A stretch of DNA of 64,000 nucleotides. Source: Giardia muris. Lineage: Eukaryota; Fornicata; Diplomonadida; Hexamitidae. This document shows positions 25,157 to 36,200 of this stretch, piece by piece (the stretch's first letter is position 1; each line of letters opens with the position of its first letter). Location of the stretch: positions 1,054,001 through 1,118,000 of the forward strand of contig CM016929.1 in the NCBI GenBank assembly GCA_006247105.1, read 5' to 3'. The notes beneath the pieces were generated by a model, which ran no database searches, had not been told where the DNA came from, and worked only from the letters and a program-made list of their open reading frames with translations. A program made the position numbers and the translations under genes.

Positions 25157-26149
25157 ATGCTTCTCGTCACTGGGGCACAGGTCAACCAGGTCTACACGAT
25201 GGCTGATGCCGTCGCAGCAACGGAACGGGCGTTTATCCTTTACTCTCAAAGAAAGTGCGACACGCCCCTCCGAGTCTGTCTTCAGGTCGGCTCCCATGGG
25301 TCCACCCTCTTCATGCCAGCCTGTACCGACGCGGGTGCCGGGGTCAAGGTCGTGTCGGTCCGCCCGGATAATCGCAAAAAGGGCCTCCCCGTGGTCCCCG
25401 CCACATACCTTGACATCAATGGGGAGACGGGTGTGATTCAGGGACTAATCGATGGGGTTGCCCTCACGTACTTGCGCACGGGGGCCGTCAGCGGCGTTGC
25501 CGCGAAGTACCTTGCGCGCCCGGACTCGAAGACGATGCTCGTCTGTGGTTCCGGGATGCAAGGTAGAGCAGCCATCGAGGCCATCATGTGCACCTGCCCT
25601 ATGATTCAGACAATACGCCTCTTTGACGGGATGATGGAACGTGCTCAGGAGCTAGCCGAATGGGTGCGGAAGACCTATTCTGAGCGCAAGCTTGAGGTCA
25701 TTGGTGAGTTGTCTAGCTATGAGACGATCACCCGCCATGTCCCTGAGGCAGATATTATCGTCACTGTCACTACTTCGCGAGAGCCTCTCTTCGATGGTGC
25801 CACAGTTCGCCCAGGTACGTTTGTCTCTTGTGTTGGCGCTTATCTTCCCGATTGCCGCGAGGTTGACACCGCGCTCATCCGTCGGGCACGTGTCTACGTT
25901 GATACTCGCGAAGGAGTCCTTAACGAGGCTGGGGATTTGATCATCCCAATTACCGAGGGTGCCTTTACCGCTGACGCCGTCGTCGGCGAGATTGGGGAGG
26001 TCGCTTCCGGAGTCGTGCCTAGCCGCCAGACACCTGAGGAGATCATCGTCTTTAAGACAACTGGCTCTGCTATTCAAGACCTCACCGTCGGACACGAGAT
26101 TTACGAGCGTGCACGTGCGGCAGGCGTTGGAACCAACATCGACATGTGA
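25157..26149 (+). CDS. Ornithine cyclodeaminase / mu-crystallin family protein, 330 aa
   Basis: The fold is complete: an N-terminal substrate domain with the GVKVVSV and LPVVPATYLDINGETG blocks, the LTYLRTGAVSGVAAKYLARPDS motif, the Rossmann loop GSGMQGRAA (NAD(H)-binding), DIIVTVTTSREPLF, and VGAYLPDCREVD. Family members convert ornithine to proline and ammonia using bound NAD+, or act as imine reductases or ketimine reductases. In Giardia an ornithine cyclodeaminase fits beside the arginine dihydrolase pathway, which produces ornithine. Such enzymes are mostly bacterial, so ancient lateral transfer is plausible but not shown by this sequence. Substrate cannot be fixed by eye. Length is normal for the family. 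Confidence 0.9.
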   Translation: MLLVTGAQVNQVYTMADAVAATERAFILYSQRKCDTPLRVCLQVGSHGSTLFMPACTDAGAGVKVVSVRPDNRKKGLPVVPATYLDINGETGVIQGLIDGVALTYLRTGAVSGVAAKYLARPDSKTMLVCGSGMQGRAAIEAIMCTCPMIQTIRLFDGMMERAQELAEWVRKTYSERKLEVIGELSSYETITRHVPEADIIVTVTTSREPLFDGATVRPGTFVSCVGAYLPDCREVDTALIRRARVYVDTREGVLNEAGDLIIPITEGAFTADAVVGEIGEVASGVVPSRQTPEEIIVFKTTGSAIQDLTVGHEIYERARAAGVGTNIDM

Positions 26150-26279
26150 ACGTGTGAATTTATTGACCGAGCACCAAGTCCTGTGTTGTTCTTCAACAGG
26201 GAGCACATTAAAGAAACGTCTGAGTCTCAAGCCTCCAGGTGGAGCTGAGCTTCACGACCTGCTTCAGCCAAGTACAGAG

Positions 26280-27128
26280 TCAAAGGATGGAATATGTAGG
26301 ACCATCGGATTGTGGACGTAGAATAGTCGGGTTTGTGGGCAAGGAGACCCCATCAAGAACACCATTGAGACGCAGGCCGGCCTTAGAGGCACGACTTGCG
26401 GCGAGATAGAGATTATCAATACGACTGGTCTCAACAGACGTGTTGGAACGTGATTTGGTAAAGATCGATGAAATGGTCTGTTGTGGCATTGCAGCCGTTC
26501 GCCGCATAGCCCCAGTCGTTAGCCCAGTGCTACTAGCTGGTTCTGAGTTGATGGTCGCTTGAAGCCTTGTCGTTGCAGATGTCGTAGAGGGAGTTTGCAG
26601 AATTCCCGAAAGCGATGTGAAGTTCGGCTCCGAAAGCTTCTTTTGTACGGTCTTCGGGGTCGGATCGACCTCGTGTTCCTTCTTGTCAAGCTGACGCTGA
26701 AGCTCTAGGAGTTGCATCGTCATCTGAAGCTGGGCGACTTGCTGTGCATCAGAAACCTGAGGGTGGTTCTGCATATGTGTCTGCCCAGCCGTGGGGAAGC
26801 TCCCGCCGAAGCATGGAGTCGTATGTTGGGGTTGTTGGAAGGTTTGACCCCCAAGTCCAAAGGCATTCCCAGTTCCCGCTCCTGTGCCAAAGCCCGTAGT
26901 CCCACCTCCAAACCCCTTCCCAAAAACATTCTGAGAGGGCTGTGCCCCTTGAGCCCCTCCCCAAGCAGTCCCCATGGAGGTCGGATTCTGACCAAGATTT
27001 GATGCCCCCCAGCCACTTGGAGTCACCCCCGTTCCCGACGGCATCGGGCATCGCTGATAGAAGATCCGCTCGAGTAGTCGCCCACTCGGGGCCGACTGTG
27101 GTTGAATTGCAGATGGTTGGTGGAACAT
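26280..27128 (-). CDS. FG-repeat nucleoporin-like protein, 282 aa
   Basis: Residues about 30-115 are glycine-, glutamine- and threonine-rich with five FG dipeptides (NVFGKGFG, TTGFGTG, NAFGLGG, CFGGS). A helical, glutamine-rich coiled-coil-like stretch (about 125-155) follows, then a serine/threonine-rich C-terminal third. FG regions form the permeability barrier of nuclear pores and bind transport receptors. The combination of a short FG domain and a coiled coil recalls Nup62-complex or Nup98-like proteins, but no autoproteolytic HFS site is visible. An unrelated low-complexity protein is possible. Convergent with the cyclodeaminase gene; divergent from the dynein-like gene with 99 bases between. 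Confidence 0.7.
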   Translation of the reverse strand: MFHQPSAIQPQSAPSGRLLERIFYQRCPMPSGTGVTPSGWGASNLGQNPTSMGTAWGGAQGAQPSQNVFGKGFGGGTTGFGTGAGTGNAFGLGGQTFQQPQHTTPCFGGSFPTAGQTHMQNHPQVSDAQQVAQLQMTMQLLELQRQLDKKEHEVDPTPKTVQKKLSEPNFTSLSGILQTPSTTSATTRLQATINSEPASSTGLTTGAMRRTAAMPQQTISSIFTKSRSNTSVETSRIDNLYLAASRASKAGLRLNGVLDGVSLPTNPTILRPQSDGPTYSIL

Positions 27129-27227
27129 CCTAATGCCTTATTTTTTTAGGGTGGCATCGGCTTGGGCCGAGAGGTGCGTAAACGATGACATGAAACCCTT
27201 CATAGGCTCTTCTAGTACCCAAAATAA
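27129..27227. promoter_or_regulatory. 99-base divergent promoter region
   Basis: Lies between the nucleoporin-like gene (reverse) and the dynein-like gene (forward). It holds a run of seven T (near 27140) facing the reverse gene and acccaaaataa directly before the forward ATG. Confidence 0.5.
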
Positions 27228-30200
27228 ATGGAGGAACCAATTGACCTCGAAGGTCTCACATCTCCGGCCTTCCCGGCAATCCCCAAGCCTCCGGGGGCGA
27301 CTGCCGTTGTTCTAGCGCCCGCCCTCTCACTCCCCGGTGCACTCTCCTGGTGCATATGTCCGGCTCTCTTTTATGCAACACCTCGCGAGGTGGACCTTCG
27401 GGCAGGTCGGGCGACTCTCCTTCTGCATCTATCCTCTACCGAGGCCGTCGAGACATCGGTCCCTCTTCATATGCTCTATGCCCTGGCGGAAGCCACTAAT
27501 ACCAGCTCCGATTCCGAGCTTCCTCCCACACCTCTTGTATCCTTCTTACGCCCTTGGAACACCTGCAATCTCACCCTTCCTCCTAGAGAGGCACCTCTGG
27601 ACGAGCTGGGCGAGCGCTTACTAGCCGGGGCCATTCGGAGAGTAGGTTGGCCTACAGACCTTGAAGGTACTGCCAATGATGTTTATAAGACCACGATTGC
27701 AGAAGCTCGGGCTGAGTTGCAGCTGGCTATGGAGGTCACTACGCGATCCATGAGTCATGATGATGAGTCAGATATCCAAGCTCCAGCCAGACTCATCGCA
27801 GCTCTTTGTCCGACGCTCCCGCCCCTTTTTCCTCTATATGGAACTTCCCCAACGGCAACAAGCGTGGTTTCTCAGCAAGGGTTGCCATTTGCCCGGAATG
27901 CCGGGTATGCACCAGAGTTTGCAAGCAATCCTGAGCTTGTTATTTTACGTCGAAAGAAGTTCGCTGTTCTCCAAGCGTTTTTGGGCAACGAGTTGCGTTA
28001 CACACCGACGTTTGTTCTTGAGAAGTCCTTCCTCGAGGAGATGGCCCAGCTGCACGCGGACTTGATCCGTTTCCAGGAGCCTCTCTTCCCCCCAACGCTC
28101 GGGAAGCGCTTTGCGGCGTTCCTCGACCGTCTTGACGAGATCCTTGCTCTTGTCCTCGATCATGAGCGGCGCCTGAACGTTCTGAAGCTGCACGCGGAAA
28201 GTCTCGAGACGCTTGCTCAACGGGTTCGCCGCCATGCAGTCGCTCTCGAGGGTAAGCCCTTTATCCACGCCGCAGAGGTCTTCGTCCACTCTCTCCTTCC
28301 TCTCGGGCTCTTTGCCTTCAACGCCCTCGTGTACCTCCAGCCAAAGACGTTTACGGAGTATCGACTTGCTCAGCTTCTTTCAGAGACCAGAGATGCCCTT
28401 GACGAACTCGTTAACGTCGCCGGCCATTCTAGAGCGATCGCGGATGGAGAAGTCTACCCGCTGGCACGGCGGCATGGGCTCGCGTACCGGGACACTCTTA
28501 CTCGGAAGGCTGCACTTTATTCCTATCTGGCGACTACGAGTGCAACGGTGAACGAGATGCAAACGACGGAGCTTGCGGAGTATATTCAGGGGAGAACGTC
28601 TCAGGATTGGTCATCTCTCGAGGGCTTCGAGGCCGTACGGCAGGCAGGCCGGCTTGGCCGTCATTATCACGGGCATATTCACATGTCCGAGCCTGACGAA
28701 GAGGTCCCAATCCTTCGGCAGCAGGGTGATGCGCTAGGTTCCTTGGGAGCACCACATGGGGTCGGCTCGATGCCTACGGTCGTTCGTGAAGAACGACGCG
28801 TGGAGATTCGGGAGTATCTCACAGACCATTCCTTCATCACCGTTTATATGGTTTCGGTTCGGGCATACGCACAGCTCCTGACCCGTCTCACCGATGAATG
28901 CGAGTACGAGGCGTATCTTCAGCGTATGAGCGACTTCCACACGAAGTTCTGCTTCTCGGAGCTTGTTCTCCTCTCGCGTTCGGATGAGCACGCCGGCACC
29001 TTCTCATTACGGGACGAAATGCGCCTTGTCTCGCCGATCCGAATGTCTCTGAAGTATGATAGGCTTGCCCAGACGGTCACCTTCGATGGAGGTTTGGACG
29101 GCCTGCGCGCTGGACTTCAACCCTACGATTACCTAAAGTTGTTGATGGCGTTCGTTCCCGCATACAATATTTGCGACTTCATTGACCTGAGCCTTTGGCC
29201 GCTCTCACGGCTTATCGGGAACCGCCGTCTGATCGAAAGGCTCAAATACGCCTTCGATGTCGCCTCGGAGCGGACATATGAGTTCCTAACGGACCAGGTA
29301 GCGGCTGGACACACCGTTGCTGCGCCTATGGAGCATTCCCTAGTCGATTCCACACAACTTGATCAATCGTTGAGTGAGTCATCAAGTACCGTTTCACAAC
29401 AGCGGTTAAGCCACACCCAGCTCACCATAGACATTCCGCGCACGGATTCACGCCTACAATCGGTGGATACAGGCTTGCTAACAGATCTTGCCACTTCCCG
29501 TATCATCCCTGCAGCTGCACCACCACAGGTCACTCAGATTTGTCTCGACCTCCCTGGAGAGCGTCTCCAGACCCTGTATTCACGTAGTCGCCTGCTACCT
29601 TTAGTCCAGACCGTTGGGCTTCGAGCACAGCTTGCCTTACCCCTCTTTAATACCCTTTCCACCGTCATCCAGCGCGTTGAAGGGTATTTTCAGCGGGTCG
29701 CATCCGACATCAATGCGGCCGCCTCCGACTTCTTGACGTTCTACTCCAGTAACTCATCGATCAAGGCGATCGCTTCCCTTCAGCTCCAGCACTCGAACAA
29801 GGTCCTCACCTTCGAGCAACTATCACGGTTCATCCTCTTCCAGGATGAGGCAATCGCCTCCGTCCCAGACTTCGAGCAAGTCGCCGAGATCTTGGGCCGT
29901 CTCGATAGCCTTGAGGCGACGCTTCGTGCCCTCGGCCGTTTTGGAGGAGATGGGGCCCCCGAGACCCTTTGCCTTGAACAGGAACAAGATCGAGGTCCTG
30001 GACTGTTCCAGGATGTCCTTTCATCTTTCGACCTCGGATTGGAAAATCCCGAGGCCGAGGGTGTTGGAGAAGGAGAGGGCGAGGATGAGGATGTTGAGGG
30101 ATTAGATGCGTATTTCAAGCTCTTCGCAGTCCAGGATGAGGCTAAGTTTCTAGATCCACTATATGTTGGTCCAGCTGTCATCGATGTCGCCCAGATCGCT

Positions 30201-33200
30201 CGACAGCTCTTTGCACACGTTGTCGAGCTTAAGGCAGATATCCGGGATAAGTGTCACCAATCTCTTCGGCATTTGGCCGATTACCTCTCTTCCGAGGTCA
30301 ATGCCGTCAGAAATCTCTTGACTTCCTTCGTCCTTGATCCGAACGCGCTTCAGAGCATCATCGACGTCAAGGCGTACCTGACCGACGATCGAGTCTCCCG
30401 GGCACTGAGACGGGCGCTTGATTGGCTTTCCCAGTCTCTCATCTGCTGCTTTGGTCCTTTGTCGGTCCAATTGCTTCAGCAGATGGCTGACGTCGAGAAG
30501 GCGCTTCGAACCATACTTGCCCGAAGTGCGAGCGATGTCGTCAACACGAACCGGGTCAAGATGTCCCGACTTGAAGGTTTGGCGCGGACCATTGACAACT
30601 CCAGGACCTTGTGCCCTTGCTTCGTCCAGAGCGGTACTCCCTCTTCACTTTCGGTGGCTTCGGAGTCGAGCACGTCATTCCTGGCCGGACTTCTCATTGA
30701 GGCCCAGGACCTTTCACTTCTCCCACATGATAGCCCTGCCGACTTCTTCCTCTTCGAGCCTTTGATCTCCTTGCTTGAGCTGGCGTCTGCAATAAACGCG
30801 ACGGCAGGAAACTTCCCACAACGACTTCATGCTTATCGTCAGCTTGTCACGCAGGCTCAAAGGAAGATGCTTGGTATCGCGCAATACCTGAGCAACCATG
30901 TCGGAGAGTTGATGCGATTGGGCTACCATGACCTCGAGGCTGCAGAAAAACAGCCTCTTGTCTTTCAGCAACGCTTCCCACACCTCAGTGCCAACATTGA
31001 TCTCTCCCATATACACTTCGAGTTTGCCCTCCGAGCAGATGAGGAGGCAGAGACAGGGACTGATGCTAGCAATGAGGAGAAAGGTGAGTCTGAAGCCCAG
31101 ATACAATCCCAATCCCAGCTTCTGGATTATGAGCGGGACTTCCTGCTTTCGCTTGCGATCAAGACGTCGCTCCCGATTTATAGCACGAACGTCTCACGAA
31201 CGGACCTGTTTGGGCCATCGGGTGGCATAGATTACCTCGTCATGGGAGACATTGACTTTTCCGCCATCGCTGACCGCCAGCGTCATGGTGCCACTGAGGC
31301 GGATGACCCACGCATTTCCTTGCTGCCGGCGACGGGGGACGTTGACGTCTTTGTCCGTCAACTGGACGAATTGCTAGCTATGGAGGTGCATATCAAAGGG
31401 ACTATCCGAGATCTCCGTCGGGTTGCGTTTCAAGGGCATCACCTGGTGGAGAAGGAGACGCAGCTCTCACAAGACCGCTTCTATGTCCGTCCCGTCGTCA
31501 GTATGAAGACGAAGAATGCGTATGACACCCGGCGGATCCTTCTGGAATTGCGGCTAGTTCTGCGGGAGTTTTGCATCATCCAGCTTGGGGTTGACCGTTG
31601 GAACCGGTATGTGACGCGTGCTACCCATGGGACTTGGCAAAAGACCATCTCCCCAATCGAGGTGCTTCTCAATTATGCACTTCCACTCTGTTCTATTGTC
31701 ATCAACCTGTACGACCTTCGAAGATTGCACGGTCGTGGGGTTGATTGGCCCGTCTCGGACTACCCCAGTGATGAGCTGATCCAGATCCTTGAGCAGAATG
31801 TCTCAATGATTCGCACGCTTCATGGACGTATCAATCAACCTGAGCGTTTCTCAATTGTGTTGCCGTTTGCCCTGGATGACGCGACGGAGAATGACTCGGA
31901 TGTGGACCTCTCCCAATGTGCTGCGGCTTCACAGCGGCGCGAGCTCCCGGCCCTGACATACGCTCCTTGGACTGAGTATTTGAAGTACGCCCAGGAGCTG
32001 CAACTGAACTTCGCGGCGCCCGTCGTCCTCATCCACATTCTCCGCATGCCCAATCTTTTTGAGTATCACTACCATGCGATCTCCGACTTCTCGGAACGCC
32101 TTGCAGAGGACCGCTCGGATCTTGCCCGTGCGGGATCCTATAAGGCGCTCGTCCTCTCACATACTCCATCCCGCTTCTTCTTGAGCCACTTCGAGAAGGA
32201 TCATCTCTTCTTCTCAGCCCTCGTCGCGATCGCTAACAATGTCTTGACAGATGAGGAGGCACTTAAGCAACTGAAGATCATTGATGGGATTCTTCATTCG
32301 ATCATCCTCGAGTGCACATATGACATCCCAATCGGGATGTCGGCCTTATCTCAGCCCTGGAACCGTGTGGCTCGTTGCGTTCTTATCACTCCCCCAAACG
32401 CAGACTCTGTCATCCAAGAAGCATTGGCCTCGCTCGCTCCGATCCTAAATAATATTGGATATAGTCACGGGACCGTTCGTGGTGTCCCAGAGTTCCTTGA
32501 AAGACTCTTCTCGCACATAGCTATTGGAAGTCAGATAACTACGACCCGTTACCTTCCACCACGGTACCAGGCGCACCGCGAGATCATCCAGCAGCAACGG
32601 TACACGGCACAGATCGAAGCCTTTGCCCGTTACCTCGAGTGTACGGCCTGGCTCATGTCTTATCTGTACAAGGCGCTTGTCCGCTGTTCCCAGCTTCTAT
32701 ATGCGCTGCTTCAGATCTCGGTCCATGGGAGTACGATCGAGACGGATGCTCGTTGCACGTTCCGCATGCCCGAGACCGCCGAGGAGCGTGCCCTTGCTCT
32801 AGCCGCCCGCCCGCTTTTCCATGACTCATGTCTTATCGCTACCCTCCTCTCCCATACCGAGATTGAGCAGCTCCGCGAGTTCGCGGTCCGATGGATGGAG
32901 ATCTGCACCACCCGTTTTCATCGCCGTTGCTTACCAATGGTCGGGTTGATCTATGACAAGGAGCTTTGCCTCTCGCTTTCGCAGATGTGTCGTGAGCTCA
33001 CACTCATGTATGGCCGACTTACCCGGGGGTGGAGCGAAGGGCTTCTGAACAACCTTCAGCTCATTACTCGGTATGTGACAACCCTGGGAGTCAATCCTCC
33101 TGAGGCAGTGATGGCCTTGCGGCACTCCAACGTCTTCGAAGATTATGTTGTCCCAACATCAAACCCAGTTCGTCCATCGACGGCACCTAAACGCATCATT

Positions 33201-36200
33201 CCCCTCTTCAATGGGAAGCACTACCCCTCCGCCCTCATGTTTGTCCTTTGCCCCAATATTTACTGTGGTAACTTCCTGATCGTGCAACACGTCTTCCGTG
33301 GAATCCCTAGCCTCAGCATTGGACTCCTCCCAGGCGTCGATTCGTTTCTCATCGATCGTACGCGCCGTGCCGTCTCCGACCCGTACCAGGGCCCGGTTCT
33401 CTCCCAGATCGTCGGGATCACATCCGTTGACGAGGTAATGCGCTTCAGTCGGCCCTGCCTGGCCCCCATTCACCCCTACGTCCTTTCTGATACAATTGTC
33501 CCTCTAATGGGAGAGGAAATAGCTCGGAACTCCTCCCTGGCCTGGGCGGAGTTCACTCAGGCGCTTCAGAAGTATGAACGAAGCATTCAAGAGCAGTTAG
33601 CATCTCTCTCGAAGGTGGATGGCCAGGTGGATCCGACACAGCCACCGACGCCCACTGCAGCCATGCCTGGGAATCAGTTTCTTACTCACGAGGCGGTTAA
33701 AGCCCAAGTCCCCCCAAATGGTCCCAACAAGGTGGGCGGAAATGACTTCGCGCGGATTTACCTGGAGGCGTGCAAGCTTTTCGACGAGTTCTTCACGAGT
33801 TATCACTTCCGTTCGATCGTTGTGGTCATCTCGACCTACATCCGTACCGCCTACACGCGGATCCTGGGTGAGGTCGTCGCCGGAAACCCTGCTCCTCGTG
33901 CGCTTGGTTCCTTGATGAACCTACTCGGATATTTGGGAAAGGCAATCGAGCAGGGCGTCATTTGCGGCCGGAAAGGGATCGTCCACCGGCGTGCCGTCGT
34001 TTCGCGCCTACGGGAGTGGTTCGATCTATTGGCCGATGCTCGGAAGCTATTCTCACAATGCCAAGGCCCGGGGGTATTAAGCATAGTCCCGTCATTCCCA
34101 CTCATCTACCTTCAGCACAAACAAAACCGACTTTGTTTGACCTCCGACCGAGGTAGCTACGCCATTGACGTCGGCCCATATTGGTTCGGTGCCGCAAATC
34201 TCTTCGACGCCTTCCTTCGCCTATCCCCACGGCAGCTCGGGTTGATGAACAAGATCCTTGCCGCCATTTTCGAGCGTTCGATCGTCTTTCTTGTCTGTAA
34301 CAGCGAAAAGGGCCATGGTAGCACGGAGCTCTTTTTGGTCATCACGGCGCTCACCCGGTACTTATGCCAACGCCCAACCTTCTGTCTTTTCAGCGAGTTC
34401 ACCTTCGCACGGAACATGCAGCATCTTGTCGCGGCGATCCTAGCGGGAAACATCGCGGTCGTGATAGGACTCGAATATCTTCCAAATTGGCAGCTCCTTG
34501 AGCTATGCACCTTTGCCGAGAACCTTCGGGAAAAGCGGGGCCCGATCCAAGGAGTCCTCTTCACAGATCCCGAAACCCTCGTGACCCGAGCTGCTAGCTT
34601 CGAGGACTTCAAGGATAGGCTCGGGACGGTGATCTTCTTCGTCCCCGAGATGAATGCTAGCACGTGTGTCAACGAGGTTTATTACGTCGAGCCAAATACT
34701 CAGCGGACTGGTGACGCCCCGGTCCTACCGTTGGGTTCTCTTGGGAACGCCCCTGCCGAAGTCTCAGGAACGACACTCCGAGAGCAGAACGTTAGCGACT
34801 ACTACGACTATGTCTTTACTAGCTCGACGCGCCTCGATACGATCGTCCTCCCGTTCCGGGTGCGGACCGTCATCAATTTCGAGACGGAGAGCCCAGAGCA
34901 GGTCTATATCGCCCAGTCTCCGGAATTTGGCCGTGCTTTCTACGAGATCTCGACGTTCCTGCGCGCCTGCAACAATTACACGTACCGGTTCGTGGCCTCG
35001 GATATCCAACTGATCCAGGCCCGAGTCAAGGACCGAAGTAATGCGTTTTATGTGGCGGCACTCACTCTTGACCTGATCCTTCGTCAGAACCTGAACTTTG
35101 TCCTGCGTCCATTGAGCAATGCTAACCTTCCGGAACTCTTTTCGCAACTCGTCTCTTCCGCCTTCGGGCTCGATAAGGTCTCCACTGTCCAACTCCACAA
35201 GATGGGGAAGGCCTTCTGGGGGTACATCAAGACGAACCTCTACGCTCTGAACATGCTCTCTGAACCGACCGTGGATGAGACGTCTATTCTGATGCGAGCG
35301 GGAGCTGCGCGCCAGGCAAGCACGATCAATGTCCACGCCACTTTCACGAAGTACTTTACCGATCACATCTCGAAATATGTCTCTCCACGCTTCTACAATT
35401 ATATCGTCACTTTCAGCCAGCTACATCAGCTTCCTCATCTTCTCGTGACCGATGTCGTCTTCACTGTCGAGCTCCTCAGGAGTGGTCGTCCCTTACTCGC
35501 CGTCGTCCCACAAACGAGCTACGTCCGTGCCTTTGCCTCCGTCCTCTGCTCCCTTCATGGCTGGCACGAGACCTACGTCATCGATGCGCGTTCTCTTCAA
35601 TCCTGCCTCAAAAGGATCACTATTCGTGAAGGACAGGCCGCTCTCAAGGTATCCCAGGCGAACCTTGCGTATCAGGAGGCCATCCATGCTGGAAAGCCCG
35701 CCGAGAAGCCAAGTGCGGAGGCGAGGGTCGAGGAGCTGATCATCATTAGCCCTCCAACGGTTGAGGTTCTTCGCAACATGATGGACCAGATCACGGGGAT
35801 GTTCCTTCATTACCCTGTTCTTATCGACGAGCTGAACTGCACCTTCTATCAGATTGAGCGGGGTAGAGGCCCATACTTCATGATCTGCATCTCTCCAGAT
35901 ACCCTTCGTGAGATGGGAGATACCATAGGACTCTTTACAAATCGCGCCTTTCTTTTTCCATCGATTGAGGGCTCGAGTGGCTGCGCCAAGCTCATCTGTG
36001 GTTCGTTCTCAATGGAGCCCGAGGTTCTATTACGGCATTGCGAACTTAACACGTCTGCTTGGCAGAAGGACCTCTCCCGCATGTCGTTCCGGTCTCCAGA
36101 CCTGCTCCTCTTCAGCCGCGGGTATGAATCCCGCATGCTACACAGTGTTACACGCGAGACGTACCTGCAGAAGGCGGCGGCACGCATCAGCGCGTTACCC

